This document shows, one piece after another, positions 47,030-54,211 of a stretch of 64,000 nt of DNA; the stretch's first letter is position 1; each line of letters opens with the position of its first letter. The position numbers and the translations under genes were made by a program. This DNA is from Glaciibacter superstes DSM 21135 (GTDB lineage Bacteria > Actinomycetota > Actinomycetes > Actinomycetales > Microbacteriaceae): the NCBI RefSeq assembly GCF_000421145.1, contig NZ_ATWH01000012.1, positions 62,001 through 126,000 on the forward strand. Reading direction: 5' to 3'. Below the pieces are notes generated by a model, which was not told the DNA's origin, searched no databases, and saw only the letters and a program-made list of their open reading frames with translations.

Positions 47030-48558
47030 GACATTCCTTTCCGCAGGTACAGTGCTTGCCCGACCTGGTCTGCGCCGGGGCTCGTGAGCCCTTCGAGGTC
47101 GGCGATCGACCAGGCGACTTTCAACACGCGGTCGTATCCGCGCATGGTGATTCCGCCGCGCTCCAGGGCACGGTCGAGCCCCGCGGTGATGGCACCGCCG
47201 AGCCGAGCGTGTGGCCCGCGGAGCCATGGACCGGGTACCTGGGAGTTGAGTGTCCACGGCGTCGGGGCGAGACGTTCGGCGGCTGCAGCACGCGCGCTCT
47301 CGACACGCGCCCGTGCCGCGGCGCTCGTCACGCGCTCTTCGGTGTCGGCGAGCCTCAGTTGCGCCGCGGTGATTCGCTGCACACCCAGCTGGATATCGAT
47401 CCGGTCGAGCAGCGGTCCGGAGATCTTCGCCAGATAGCGACGCCTGGCGTTCGGCGGGCAGGTGCATTCCTTGTCCGATGCGCCGTACTGTCCGCACGGA
47501 CACGGGTTCGCGGCCATCACCAGCTGGAAACGGCCAGGAAAGGTCGCGGTTGCGTTCGCCCTGTGAATGCTGATGAGCCCAGATTCCAGCGGTTGCCGCA
47601 GTGCGTCGAGAACCGGTGCCGCGAACTCGGGCGCCTCGTCGAGGAAGAGCACACCGTGCGCCGCCCTCACCGCGGCACCTGGGCGAATCTGCCCCGTGCC
47701 CCCGCCGATCATCGCTGCTGCCGTCGCGGTGTGATGAGGAGCTTCCAACGGCGGCCGCGTGACGAGGGACCGCCCAAGTCCGCTACCCGTCAGCGAGCGG
47801 AGTGAGCTGACCTCGAGCGAAGCAGCGGTGTCGAGGTCGGGAAGGATCCCGGGCAGCCTGGCCGCCAGCATCGTCTTTCCCGAACCCGGCGGTCCGAGCA
47901 TGAAAACGTGGTGGCCACCGGCGGCAGCCACCTGCAGGGCAAGAACCGCCTCGTCGTTTCCCACGACGTCCACCAGGTCGAGCTCGGTCTGAGCATCCGC
48001 CGCGTCGTCGTGCTGCATGATCGGATCGACATCAACCGGCTCGATCGCTGCGCCATGCCAAATGAGTGCTTCACGCAGCGAAGCGACAGCGATCACCCGC
48101 ATCCCGGGCACAAGCGAGGCCTCTTGGGCGTTCCCCACGGGAACCATCACCTGGCGATGCCCTCGTTTCGAGGCAGCGATGACCGCAGGCAGAATGCCGG
48201 CCGTCGGCCGCAACCGGCCGTCGAGAGCGAGCTCACCGATGTGCACGACCTTGTCAATGGATGCGGGTGGAACGATGTTGTCCGCAGCCAGGCAGGCGAG
48301 GGCGATCGCGAGGTCGAACCCCGAGCCGTGCTTGGGCAGGGCTGCGGGCGACAGATTCACTGTCAGCCGATGCGGCGTGAGGGCGGAACCTGAGTTCTTC
48401 GCCGCCATCCGCACCCGATGTGTCGCCTGGGAGAGTGCGGCGTCTGGGAGGCCGATCAGGATGATGGCGGGGAGATTCGCTGAGATGTCCGCTTCGACCT
48501 CGACCAACGACCCGGTCATGCCCAGGAGGGCGATCGCATGAGTGCGGGCGACGCTCAT
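47026..48558 (-). CDS. comM: YifB/ComM-family Mg-chelatase-like AAA+ ATPase
   Basis: A 510-residue hexameric-type helicase. In Vibrio, ComM drives branch migration during natural transformation. The N-terminal Lon-protease-like fold begins MSVARTHAIALLGMTGSLVEVE, and the AAA domain has Walker A MLGPPGSGKTMLAARLPG and Walker B AHGVLFLDEAPEF. A cysteine cluster (NPCPCGQY, CTCPPNARRRYLAKISGP) is typical. It overlaps yraN by one base and dprA by four. Its role outside naturally competent species is unclear. Confidence 0.95.
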   Translation of the reverse strand: MSVARTHAIALLGMTGSLVEVEADISANLPAIILIGLPDAALSQATHRVRMAAKNSGSALTPHRLTVNLSPAALPKHGSGFDLAIALACLAADNIVPPASIDKVVHIGELALDGRLRPTAGILPAVIAASKRGHRQVMVPVGNAQEASLVPGMRVIAVASLREALIWHGAAIEPVDVDPIMQHDDAADAQTELDLVDVVGNDEAVLALQVAAAGGHHVFMLGPPGSGKTMLAARLPGILPDLDTAASLEVSSLRSLTGSGLGRSLVTRPPLEAPHHTATAAAMIGGGTGQIRPGAAVRAAHGVLFLDEAPEFAAPVLDALRQPLESGLISIHRANATATFPGRFQLVMAANPCPCGQYGASDKECTCPPNARRRYLAKISGPLLDRIDIQLGVQRITAAQLRLADTEERVTSAAARARVESARAAAAERLAPTPWTLNSQVPGPWLRGPHARLGGAITAGLDRALERGGITMRGYDRVLKVAWSIADLEGLTSPGADQVGQALYLRKGMS

Positions 48559-48914
48559 CAGAAGATCCCGGTCAGATGTTCGATCGTAGGACTCGAGGCG
48601 AATGGGGCGATCACCGAGATGGCATCGATGCGGATGCGCCGCGGGCTGGTGGCGGACTGGTCACACCAGGCCGCCGCAAGCCGCCGCAGCCTGGCCAGCT
48701 TGTCGATGGTGATGGCCTCGAACGGATGCCCGAAGGCGACACTCGATCTGGACTTGACCTCTACGAAGACGATCTGCCCCTCGTGCTCCGCGATCAGGTC
48801 GATCTCGCCCTGCGGGCAGCGCCAGTTACGCTCGATCAGCCGGTAGCCGGCTTTCGTCAGGAAAAGGGCAGCGCACTCTTCGCCGCGTCTTCCGAGATCG
48901 TCTTTTCTGGCCAC
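48558..48914 (-). CDS. yraN: YraN-family endonuclease-like protein
   Basis: A 118-residue protein with a predicted PD-(D/E)xK nuclease core: GEECAALFLTKAGYRLIERN, then RCPQGEIDLIAEHEGQIVFV with EVKSR. The Asp and the E-x-K are the expected catalytic residues. Function is unsettled in the family. The GTG at 48914 (ARKDDLG) gives standard length. It lies directly upstream of comM, as in many actinobacteria. Confidence 0.92.
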   Translation of the reverse strand: MARKDDLGRRGEECAALFLTKAGYRLIERNWRCPQGEIDLIAEHEGQIVFVEVKSRSSVAFGHPFEAITIDKLARLRRLAAAWCDQSATSPRRIRIDAISVIAPFASSPTIEHLTGIF

Positions 48915-49050
48915 ATCGACCAGAGTGGACGAGCCGCAGGCCGCATGGGCCCACATCCGACTGATCTGTGCACTGTCGGTTTTGGCGAAGGCTGTTGAGG
49001 GACACCGTCATCCGGCTCCCGAAGTCCGCTCACACTGGGTGCGGCGAACG

Positions 49051-49374
49051 CTACTCGTCGAGCGCGAGTTCCTTGGGGAGTTCGAAGTCCTTTGATGCCA
49101 GTTCCTCGACGTTGACGTCTTTGAAGGTGAGCACCCGCACCGATTTCACGAACCGGTCTGAGCGGTAGACGTCCCAGACCCAGACATCCTTCATCGTCAA
49201 TTCGAAGTAGAAGTCGTGCTCCGTGTCGCGGCGAACGAGTTCGACCTCGTTGGCCAGATAGAACCGGCGTTCGGTCTCGACGACGTACTGGAACTGCCCG
49301 ACAACATCGCGGTATTCGCGGTACAGGGCAAGCTCAACCTCGCGGTCGTAGTCCTCGAATTCATCTTCTTCCAT
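49051..49374 (-). CDS. DUF2469-family protein
   Basis: A 107-residue acidic protein of unknown function, conserved in actinobacteria between rnhB and yraN. It reads EDEFEDYDREVELALYREYRDVV then ETERRFYLANEVELV, and ends with a lineage-variable acidic tail. TAGGAT lies 9 bases before the ATG. It follows rnhB by 12 bp. Confidence 0.9.
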   Translation of the reverse strand: MEEDEFEDYDREVELALYREYRDVVGQFQYVVETERRFYLANEVELVRRDTEHDFYFELTMKDVWVWDVYRSDRFVKSVRVLTFKDVNVEELASKDFELPKELALDE

Positions 49375-49386
49375 GATGATCCAATC

Positions 49387-50031
49387 CTACGCCGTGAACG
49401 GCAGCCAGGATCTGCGGTGCAGCTCACTCGGACCGAGGTCGGTGATCGCGCTCATGTGGGTTGAACTTCCATAGCCCTTGTTCGACGCCCAGTCGTAGCC
49501 CGGCAGCCGGGAGTCTGCCTCGATCATCAGCCGGTCCCTGTGCACCTTGGCGATGACGGATGCCGCGGCCACAGACGCGCAGTCCCTGTCGGCCTTGATG
49601 CGAGTCACGACATTCAGCGGCGTGGGCAGCGCTCGGTTCAGCCAGTCATGGTTCCCGTCGAGGAGGATCACGCTGTGCCGGAGGTCGATGCCGACGGAGT
49701 GCAGTTGATGAACGGCCCTTCGGCCGGCGAGTCCGAGCGCCGCCATGATGCCGAACGCGTCGACTTCGTCTGCAGAGGCCAGACCGACCGCAGAGTGAAT
49801 AGCCCAGGCTGCTGCAAGCGGGGCGAGCAGCTCGCGACGTGGTTCGCTGAGCATCTTCGAGTCGCGGAGCCCCGCCGGCATCTCCCGGACGGTCGAATCC
49901 ACCACTGCGAGGCCGACGGCAACCGGGCCCGCCAGTGCTCCGCGGCCCACCTCGTCACAGCCGATCACGCACGGAACCCCGCTCGCAATCAGTGCGCGCT
50001 CGACCTCCATGGTCGGGTCAGCGACGCCCAT
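49387..50031 (-). CDS. rnhB: Ribonuclease HII
   Basis: Removes misincorporated ribonucleotides and primer RNA from DNA. The 214-residue protein shows the catalytic DEVGRGALAGPV, then DSKMLS, SVILLDGNHDWL and KADRDCASVAAASVIAKVHRD. The ATG at 50031 is preceded by AGGAGTGA, which is part of a three-copy 20-bp repeat continuing from the end of lepB. Confidence 0.96.
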   Translation of the reverse strand: MGVADPTMEVERALIASGVPCVIGCDEVGRGALAGPVAVGLAVVDSTVREMPAGLRDSKMLSEPRRELLAPLAAAWAIHSAVGLASADEVDAFGIMAALGLAGRRAVHQLHSVGIDLRHSVILLDGNHDWLNRALPTPLNVVTRIKADRDCASVAAASVIAKVHRDRLMIEADSRLPGYDWASNKGYGSSTHMSAITDLGPSELHRRSWLPFTA

Positions 50032-50090
50032 TCACTCCTGGCCTTCCTCGTTCACTCCTGGCCTTCCTCGTTCACTTCTGGCCTTCCTCA
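50031..50090 (-). repeat. Three tandem 20-bp repeats bridging lepB and rnhB
   Basis: Units at 50031-50050 and 50051-50070 are identical; the unit at 50071-50090 differs at two bases. Each unit, read on the minus strand, encodes EEGQ(E/K) followed by TGA and contains AGGAG or AGAAG. The first supplies the lepB stop and the last the rnhB ribosome binding site. Confidence 0.95.
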
Positions 50091-50827
50091 ACACCCTCGA
50101 ACACCTGTGGGTAGTTGTCGAGCCAGGTCCACCTGTCGAGTGGCCAGCTGATCACCAGGGCACGACCGACGACGTTGTCGATCGGCACGAACCCCTTGCC
50201 TGGGGTGTCGCCGTTGTAGCGGGAGTCACGGGAGTTGTACCGATTGTCCCCCATCATCCACAGCGAGTCCTCTGGGACGACGATGTCGAAGTCGATCTTG
50301 GACACCTCGGTGTTTCCGGGCGGGAGCATCACATACGGCTCGGAGAGCGGAACATCATTGACACTCATCTGGCCGAGGGAATTGCAGCACACGACGTGGT
50401 CGCCCGGCAGTCCGATGGTGCGCTTGATGAGGTGATCGTTGCTGTCTGGCGCGGCGAGGCCGACGACCGACAGGAGCCATTCCAGGCTGGCAGCGATGGG
50501 GTTCTGCTGGATCTCCGGCTGGGGCATCAGCCATCCGCCTGGGTCGCGGAAGACGAGAACGTCGCCGTGCTCGATCGGCATCATGCCCGGCTCAAGCTGG
50601 TTCACGATGATGCGGTCGTTGACCATCAGGGTCTCTTCCATCGACGCAGACGGGATGTAGAACGACCGAATGAGGAAGGTCTTGATCAGGAACGAGATCA
50701 GCAGCGCAACAACAAAGATGATCAGCAGGTCGCGAAGAAAGAGAACGGCGCCGCGCCTGCCGCGGTCGCCGCGCTTCGAGTCTGATTCCAGGCGATCCGA
50801 TCGCGAGGGCAGAGAGTGATCTGTCAT
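50072..50827 (-). CDS. lepB: Signal peptidase I
   Basis: Cleaves signal peptides at the outer face of the membrane. The 251-residue protein has one N-terminal helix (LLIIFVVALLISFLIKTFLI) with the catalytic Ser62 in YIPSASMEETL and the catalytic Lys in DHLIKRTIGLPGD; MGDNRYNSRDSR is also diagnostic. It starts with a charged cytoplasmic head of about 25 residues. The end is inside a tandem repeat. Confidence 0.96.
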   Translation of the reverse strand: MTDHSLPSRSDRLESDSKRGDRGRRGAVLFLRDLLIIFVVALLISFLIKTFLIRSFYIPSASMEETLMVNDRIIVNQLEPGMMPIEHGDVLVFRDPGGWLMPQPEIQQNPIAASLEWLLSVVGLAAPDSNDHLIKRTIGLPGDHVVCCNSLGQMSVNDVPLSEPYVMLPPGNTEVSKIDFDIVVPEDSLWMMGDNRYNSRDSRYNGDTPGKGFVPIDNVVGRALVISWPLDRWTWLDNYPQVFEGVEEGQK

Positions 50828-50833
50828 TTAACC

Positions 50834-50875
50834 GCCTGAGCTCCTCACCCAGTTTATGCGGTGAGGAACTCAGGC
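50834..50875 (-). terminator. Strong hairpin between rplS and lepB
   Basis: A 16-bp stem (50834-50849 with 50860-50875, one G-U pair) closes a 10-base loop. It lies after rplS on the minus strand. No U run follows, so it may be a partial terminator or processing site. Confidence 0.6.
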
Positions 50876-50914
50876 AGAACCAGCCGGAAACGCGAGTCGC
50901 CGGCAGGCGGATGA

Positions 50915-51262
50915 CTAGTTGTCGCGCTTTTCCTTGATCTTGGCCTTCTTGCCACGGAGGTTGCGCAGGTAGTACAGCTTGGCGCGACGCACGTCTCCGC
51001 GGGTGACGACCTCGATGTGATCGATGACCGGGGAGTGCACGGGGAACGTACGCTCGACGCCGACCTGGAAGCTCACCTTGCGGACGCAGAACGTCTCGCG
51101 GACGCCTTCACCCGAACGGCCGATGACGACGCCCTGGTAGACCTGGATACGAGAGCGCGTGCCCTCGACGATGTTGACGTGGACCTTGACGGTGTCGCCG
51201 GCGCGGAAGTCCGGAATGTCGCTGCGGAGTGACGCAGCATCCACGTGGTCGAGAATATGCAT
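50915..51262 (-). CDS. rplS: 50S ribosomal protein L19
   Basis: L19 sits at the 30S-50S interface. The 115-residue protein reads [19 protein letters not shown], then [21 protein letters not shown] and ends with [22 protein letters not shown] chose the ATG at 51262 for standard length. It is preceded by a ~230-bp leader region that contains an 8-bp long-range complementarity (GCCACAGG/CCTGTGGC). Confidence 0.98.
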   Translation of the reverse strand: MHILDHVDAASLRSDIPDFRAGDTVKVHVNIVEGTRSRIQVYQGVVIGRSGEGVRETFCVRKVSFQVGVERTFPVHSPVIDHIEVVTRGDVRRAKLYYLRNLRGKKAKIKEKRDN

Positions 51263-51490
51263 GAGTGTTTCGCTCTCTGTACCCGCCACAGGTCGAATAC
51301 GGCTTGTGCTCCGGGCCACACGCGAATGCGCGTCGATCGGGGCAACCGATAGATGATGGTGTTGTGCCTGCGTTGATGCAGCTCCCCTGTGGCAGACGCT
51401 TGCCGCGGCACAAACGCTTATTCTGCCACGAACAGGAGCCGGCCGCAAAAACGGATGCCGCCGCTCACCGAATCGGACGCGAACCGCGGG

Positions 51491-52048
51491 CTACGGTGTC
51501 GGCTTCTCTTCGATGATGATGACGTTCGGGTCTGGCCGTACCGACTCGGGCCGCACCGTCGTCGCCCGGGTGTTGCCGGGTGTGGCGGTCCAGGTGCCGG
51601 CGTCGAAGCTGCCGGCGCCTTCCGACTGCAGGTATGCGGGCCTGGCCGCCTGCTCGAGGTCGTCCATCACGGCGCGCATCCGCTGCCTGGCCGCATCGAT
51701 GAGCTCCCAGATGGCGAACCAGAACGCTGCGGCACCGACGACGATGACCAGAATCGACAGCCACGGGGAGGCGGAGGCGTAGAACCCGACGGCGATAATC
51801 AGTGCGTGCCACAGGGCGAGCACTCCCGCATCCGCCCAGGACACTGCACGTTCGGCCCGCACCTGCTTGCGAGCCGTGAACAGCAGGGCCACGATCAGCA
51901 TCGCGAGACCGAGCACGACCGCGCCGAGGAACACGCCGAGTACCGCCCAGCCACCGGCGCCGAAGATCGGCCAGCCGACGACGAGCCACACCGGGAGCAC
52001 AACAACGGCGGCGAACTGCCAATAGAAGAATGCCCTGCGGATGATCAC
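51491..52048 (-). CDS. Four-helix membrane protein of unknown function
   Basis: A 185-residue protein with four predicted helices (FAAVVVLPVWLVVGWPIFG, AVLGVFLGAVVLGLAMLIVALLF split by the membrane limit, ALWHALIIAVGFYAS, SILVIVVGAAAFWFAIWEL). A cytoplasmic tail ending in NVIIIEEKPTP follows. I do not recognise the family. The GTG at 52048 is 6 bases after TAATCT, so it may be leaderless. It lies 9 bp after trmD, inserted between trmD and rplS. Confidence 0.75.
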   Translation of the reverse strand: MIIRRAFFYWQFAAVVVLPVWLVVGWPIFGAGGWAVLGVFLGAVVLGLAMLIVALLFTARKQVRAERAVSWADAGVLALWHALIIAVGFYASASPWLSILVIVVGAAAFWFAIWELIDAARQRMRAVMDDLEQAARPAYLQSEGAGSFDAGTWTATPGNTRATTVRPESVRPDPNVIIIEEKPTP

Positions 52049-52054
52049 GGAACC

Positions 52055-52060
52055 AGATTA
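52055..52060 (-). promoter_or_regulatory. Candidate -10 box (TAATCT) for the four-helix membrane protein
   Basis: TAATCT is followed by 6 bases and the GTG at 52048. It overlaps the end of trmD. Confidence 0.4.
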
Positions 52061-52840
52061 TCGGCGTCGGCTGCGTGAATCCTCGGAGTTCGCCGAAGGC
52101 GGAAGCCCGGAAAGAAGGTCTGGCCGCACCTGTGAGGTGCGTTCGACCTGCTGCTCGTGTCGCCAGGCGGCAATGGCGCCGTGATGACCGCTCAGCAGGA
52201 TCGGTGGAACCTCGAGCCCCCGCCACAACGGCGGCTTGGTGTAGCTCGGGTACTCGAGGAGGCCGTCCTCGTGCGACTCCTCGATCAGGCTCTCCGGGTT
52301 TCCGACAACACCGGGGATGAGCCGCCCGATCGCCTCGATCATCGCCATGACCGCCACCTCTCCCCCGTTCAGCACATAGTCGCCGAGGCTGATCAGCCGC
52401 ACCCTTCCCCGCGCTGCGTAGTGGTCGACCACCCGCTGATCGATGCCCTCGTACCGTCCACAGCCGAAGACGAGGTGGGGTTCCTGGGAAAGTTCGCGGG
52501 CGATCGACTGGGTGAACTGCTCGCCGGCGGGTGACGGGAAGATGAGAACGGGGCCGTCGGTATCGGCCTGGCTTGTCCCATCGGCCGCGTCCGCAGCATC
52601 CGTTGTGCGTGTCGCCTGGATGATGGCATCGAGGGCCTCACCCCAGGGTTCCGGCTTCATGACCATGCCTGCGCCGCCTCCGTATGGGCCGTCGTCGACG
52701 GTGCGATGCCGGTCGTGGGTGTGGTCGCGCAGGTTGTGCACGCCGAGTTCAATCAGTCCGCTCTGGCGGGCCCTGCCGAGGAGCGAGATATCGAGCACAT
52801 CGAAGAATTCAGGAAAGATCGTGACGATGTCGATGCGCAT
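52058..52840 (-). CDS. trmD: tRNA (guanine-N1)-methyltransferase TrmD
   Basis: Methylates G37 of tRNAs and prevents frameshifting. The 260-residue SPOUT enzyme starts [20 protein letters not shown], with [10 protein letters not shown] and the knot sequence [20 protein letters not shown]. The ATG at 52840 is preceded at 7 bases by TAGAAT, which begins with the cbiX stop codon. This gives trmD its own leaderless-type promoter, although rimM, its usual upstream partner, is 8 kb away. Confidence 0.97.
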   Translation of the reverse strand: MRIDIVTIFPEFFDVLDISLLGRARQSGLIELGVHNLRDHTHDRHRTVDDGPYGGGAGMVMKPEPWGEALDAIIQATRTTDAADAADGTSQADTDGPVLIFPSPAGEQFTQSIARELSQEPHLVFGCGRYEGIDQRVVDHYAARGRVRLISLGDYVLNGGEVAVMAMIEAIGRLIPGVVGNPESLIEESHEDGLLEYPSYTKPPLWRGLEVPPILLSGHHGAIAAWRHEQQVERTSQVRPDLLSGLPPSANSEDSRSRRR

Positions 52841-52847
52841 GCCTCGA

Positions 52848-52853
52848 ATTCTA
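52848..52853 (-). promoter_or_regulatory. Candidate -10 box (TAGAAT) for leaderless trmD
   Basis: TAGAAT starts with the TAG stop codon of the cbiX-like gene and is followed by 7 bases and the trmD ATG. Confidence 0.5.
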
Positions 52854-53579
52854 CGGCGCGGGTTCTCCCTCAGCTGCGATGAGGTAGCGTTCGAGCACCA
52901 GCTCGGCGAGGGCTTTCGGCGGTGGTTCGTGCGGCACCAGCAATGGTTCAGAGACGAGGTCGGCTGTCGTCTCTCTGGCCAGGGAATGGAAGTAGCCGGG
53001 TGCTATCAGGTAGCTGCTGACGACGATCCTGGCCAACGGATGCTCACGCCTTGCCGCCTCGATAGCCTCAGAGATGCGGGGAGCGGCAGCCGAAATGAAA
53101 CCGACAGACACCGGTGTTCGCAACCTGGCCGCGAGCATCCGCCCGACGCGCCTACAGTCTTCGACGGCCCTGGAGTCGCTCGACCCGGCAGCGGCGAGCA
53201 CAACGGCGTCGCCTGGCAGATAACCGACCTCGCTGAGGCGTTCCTCGAGCACGTCGATCAGACGTTCGTCTGGGCCGAGCGCCGCAGACACGGCGATCGT
53301 CCGCCGGCTCGCCGCGCTCTCCCTCTGCAGATCGACATGAACGTGGTACCCCGCAGACAAAAGTAGCGGCACGATGATCGCCGGCTCGCCCCCGTCGAGT
53401 GAACTGAGCACGGCGGCGACATCCGGCTGCTGCACGTCGACGAAGCCACCGGCTACGGCGAGGTCCGGCCGCAGGCGGGCGACGGCATCCACCAGCGCCG
53501 CGACCGCCACCTGGCCCTGCACAGAGGAGGTACCGTGCGAGATAGCGACCAGTGTCGGCTGCTGATCGACCATGGTCAT
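52851..53579 (-). CDS. Sirohydrochlorin chelatase-like protein (CbiX family)
   Basis: A 242-residue CbiX/SirB-type protein that probably inserts iron into sirohydrochlorin to finish siroheme for NirB. It has two repeats of the chelatase fold: [14 protein letters not shown] with the metal-site His, [13 protein letters not shown], and a second half with [15 protein letters not shown]. The ATG at 53579 overlaps the nirD stop (ATGA), so the chelatase is made with the reductase small subunit. Confidence 0.9.
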   Translation of the reverse strand: MTMVDQQPTLVAISHGTSSVQGQVAVAALVDAVARLRPDLAVAGGFVDVQQPDVAAVLSSLDGGEPAIIVPLLLSAGYHVHVDLQRESAASRRTIAVSAALGPDERLIDVLEERLSEVGYLPGDAVVLAAAGSSDSRAVEDCRRVGRMLAARLRTPVSVGFISAAAPRISEAIEAARREHPLARIVVSSYLIAPGYFHSLARETTADLVSEPLLVPHEPPPKALAELVLERYLIAAEGEPAP

Positions 53580-53956
53580 GCGTCGAGCGCAACCTCGATG
53601 AACCCTCCGACGATGCGCGTGCGGTAGGTGCGGAGGAAGAGGGCAGGATCGCTGAAGCACTCCCCCGTTCCGAGGTCGTACACCTCCTTGTGGAGCGGCG
53701 ACGCGAGCGTCGGGCGGTCGCCTTTCGAACCGACGATGCCGCGAGCCATCACGTTCGAATCGGTGTGCGGATCACGATTCGCCACGGCGTACACCTCGCC
53801 TGGCGCCAGCAGGAAGAGCGCGATCTGCTTCATGCTCAGCAGCGCGGCCTCCCCCCACGACGGTTCCAGGTCGGTGACTTCGCACGCACGCTCCCAGCTA
53901 GTCGGATCCGTTGTCGCCTGGTCCGCAGCCGTGTTCTGGGTCATCGTCATGGTCAT
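53576..53956 (-). CDS. nirD: Nitrite reductase small subunit NirD
   Basis: A 126-residue Rieske-fold protein without the metal ligands, as in NirD of NADH-dependent assimilatory nitrite reductase. It shows the VYAVANRDPHTDSNVMARGIVG and LASPLHKEVYDLGTGECF blocks. I chose the first of three close ATGs (53956), with AGGGAG 6 bases upstream. Unlike the usual nirB-nirD operon, it is divergent from nirB and paired with the chelatase gene. Confidence 0.94.
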   Translation of the reverse strand: MTMTMTQNTAADQATTDPTSWERACEVTDLEPSWGEAALLSMKQIALFLLAPGEVYAVANRDPHTDSNVMARGIVGSKGDRPTLASPLHKEVYDLGTGECFSDPALFLRTYRTRIVGGFIEVALDA

Positions 53957-54042
53957 GTCGCACTCCCTGTGGTTTGGCGTCGAACCGTTTGCGCTCGAAC
54001 GGTGATGGCTCAACGCTAGGCGGGCCGCATTTCGGATCATCG

Positions 54043-54142
54043 CGCGTTGTGTTACAACGCGATGAATCCCGCCTCACATTGTCTGGCTCGCGCCGTGGGG
54101 AGTTGTTAACTGCCCGACACATACGGGAAACGGCCGGGAAAC
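54043..54142 (+). promoter_or_regulatory. nirD/nirB control region: palindrome and GAAAC repeats
   Basis: The 255-bp divergent gap holds a perfect palindrome CGCGTTGT-GTT-ACAACGCG (54043-54061) and two GAAAC boxes spaced by 6 bases (54127-54131 and 54138-54142). GAAAC with 6-base spacing is the repeating pattern of GlnR boxes in other actinobacteria. These are candidate operators; binding is not shown. Confidence 0.4.
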
Positions 54143-54211
54143 TGCCCTGGCCTACCGTCGAGGCCACGAGCTTTTCGCCACTCGTCTTCACTCGACACCA
54201 AGGAGCGGCAC

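Noticed and set aside
47030..47503. N-terminal extension of dprA
   Set aside because: Overlaps comM in another frame; the GTGA overlap fixes the start at 47029.
50031..50090. CRISPR-like array
   Set aside because: Only three 20-bp units with no spacers; they encode the lepB end.
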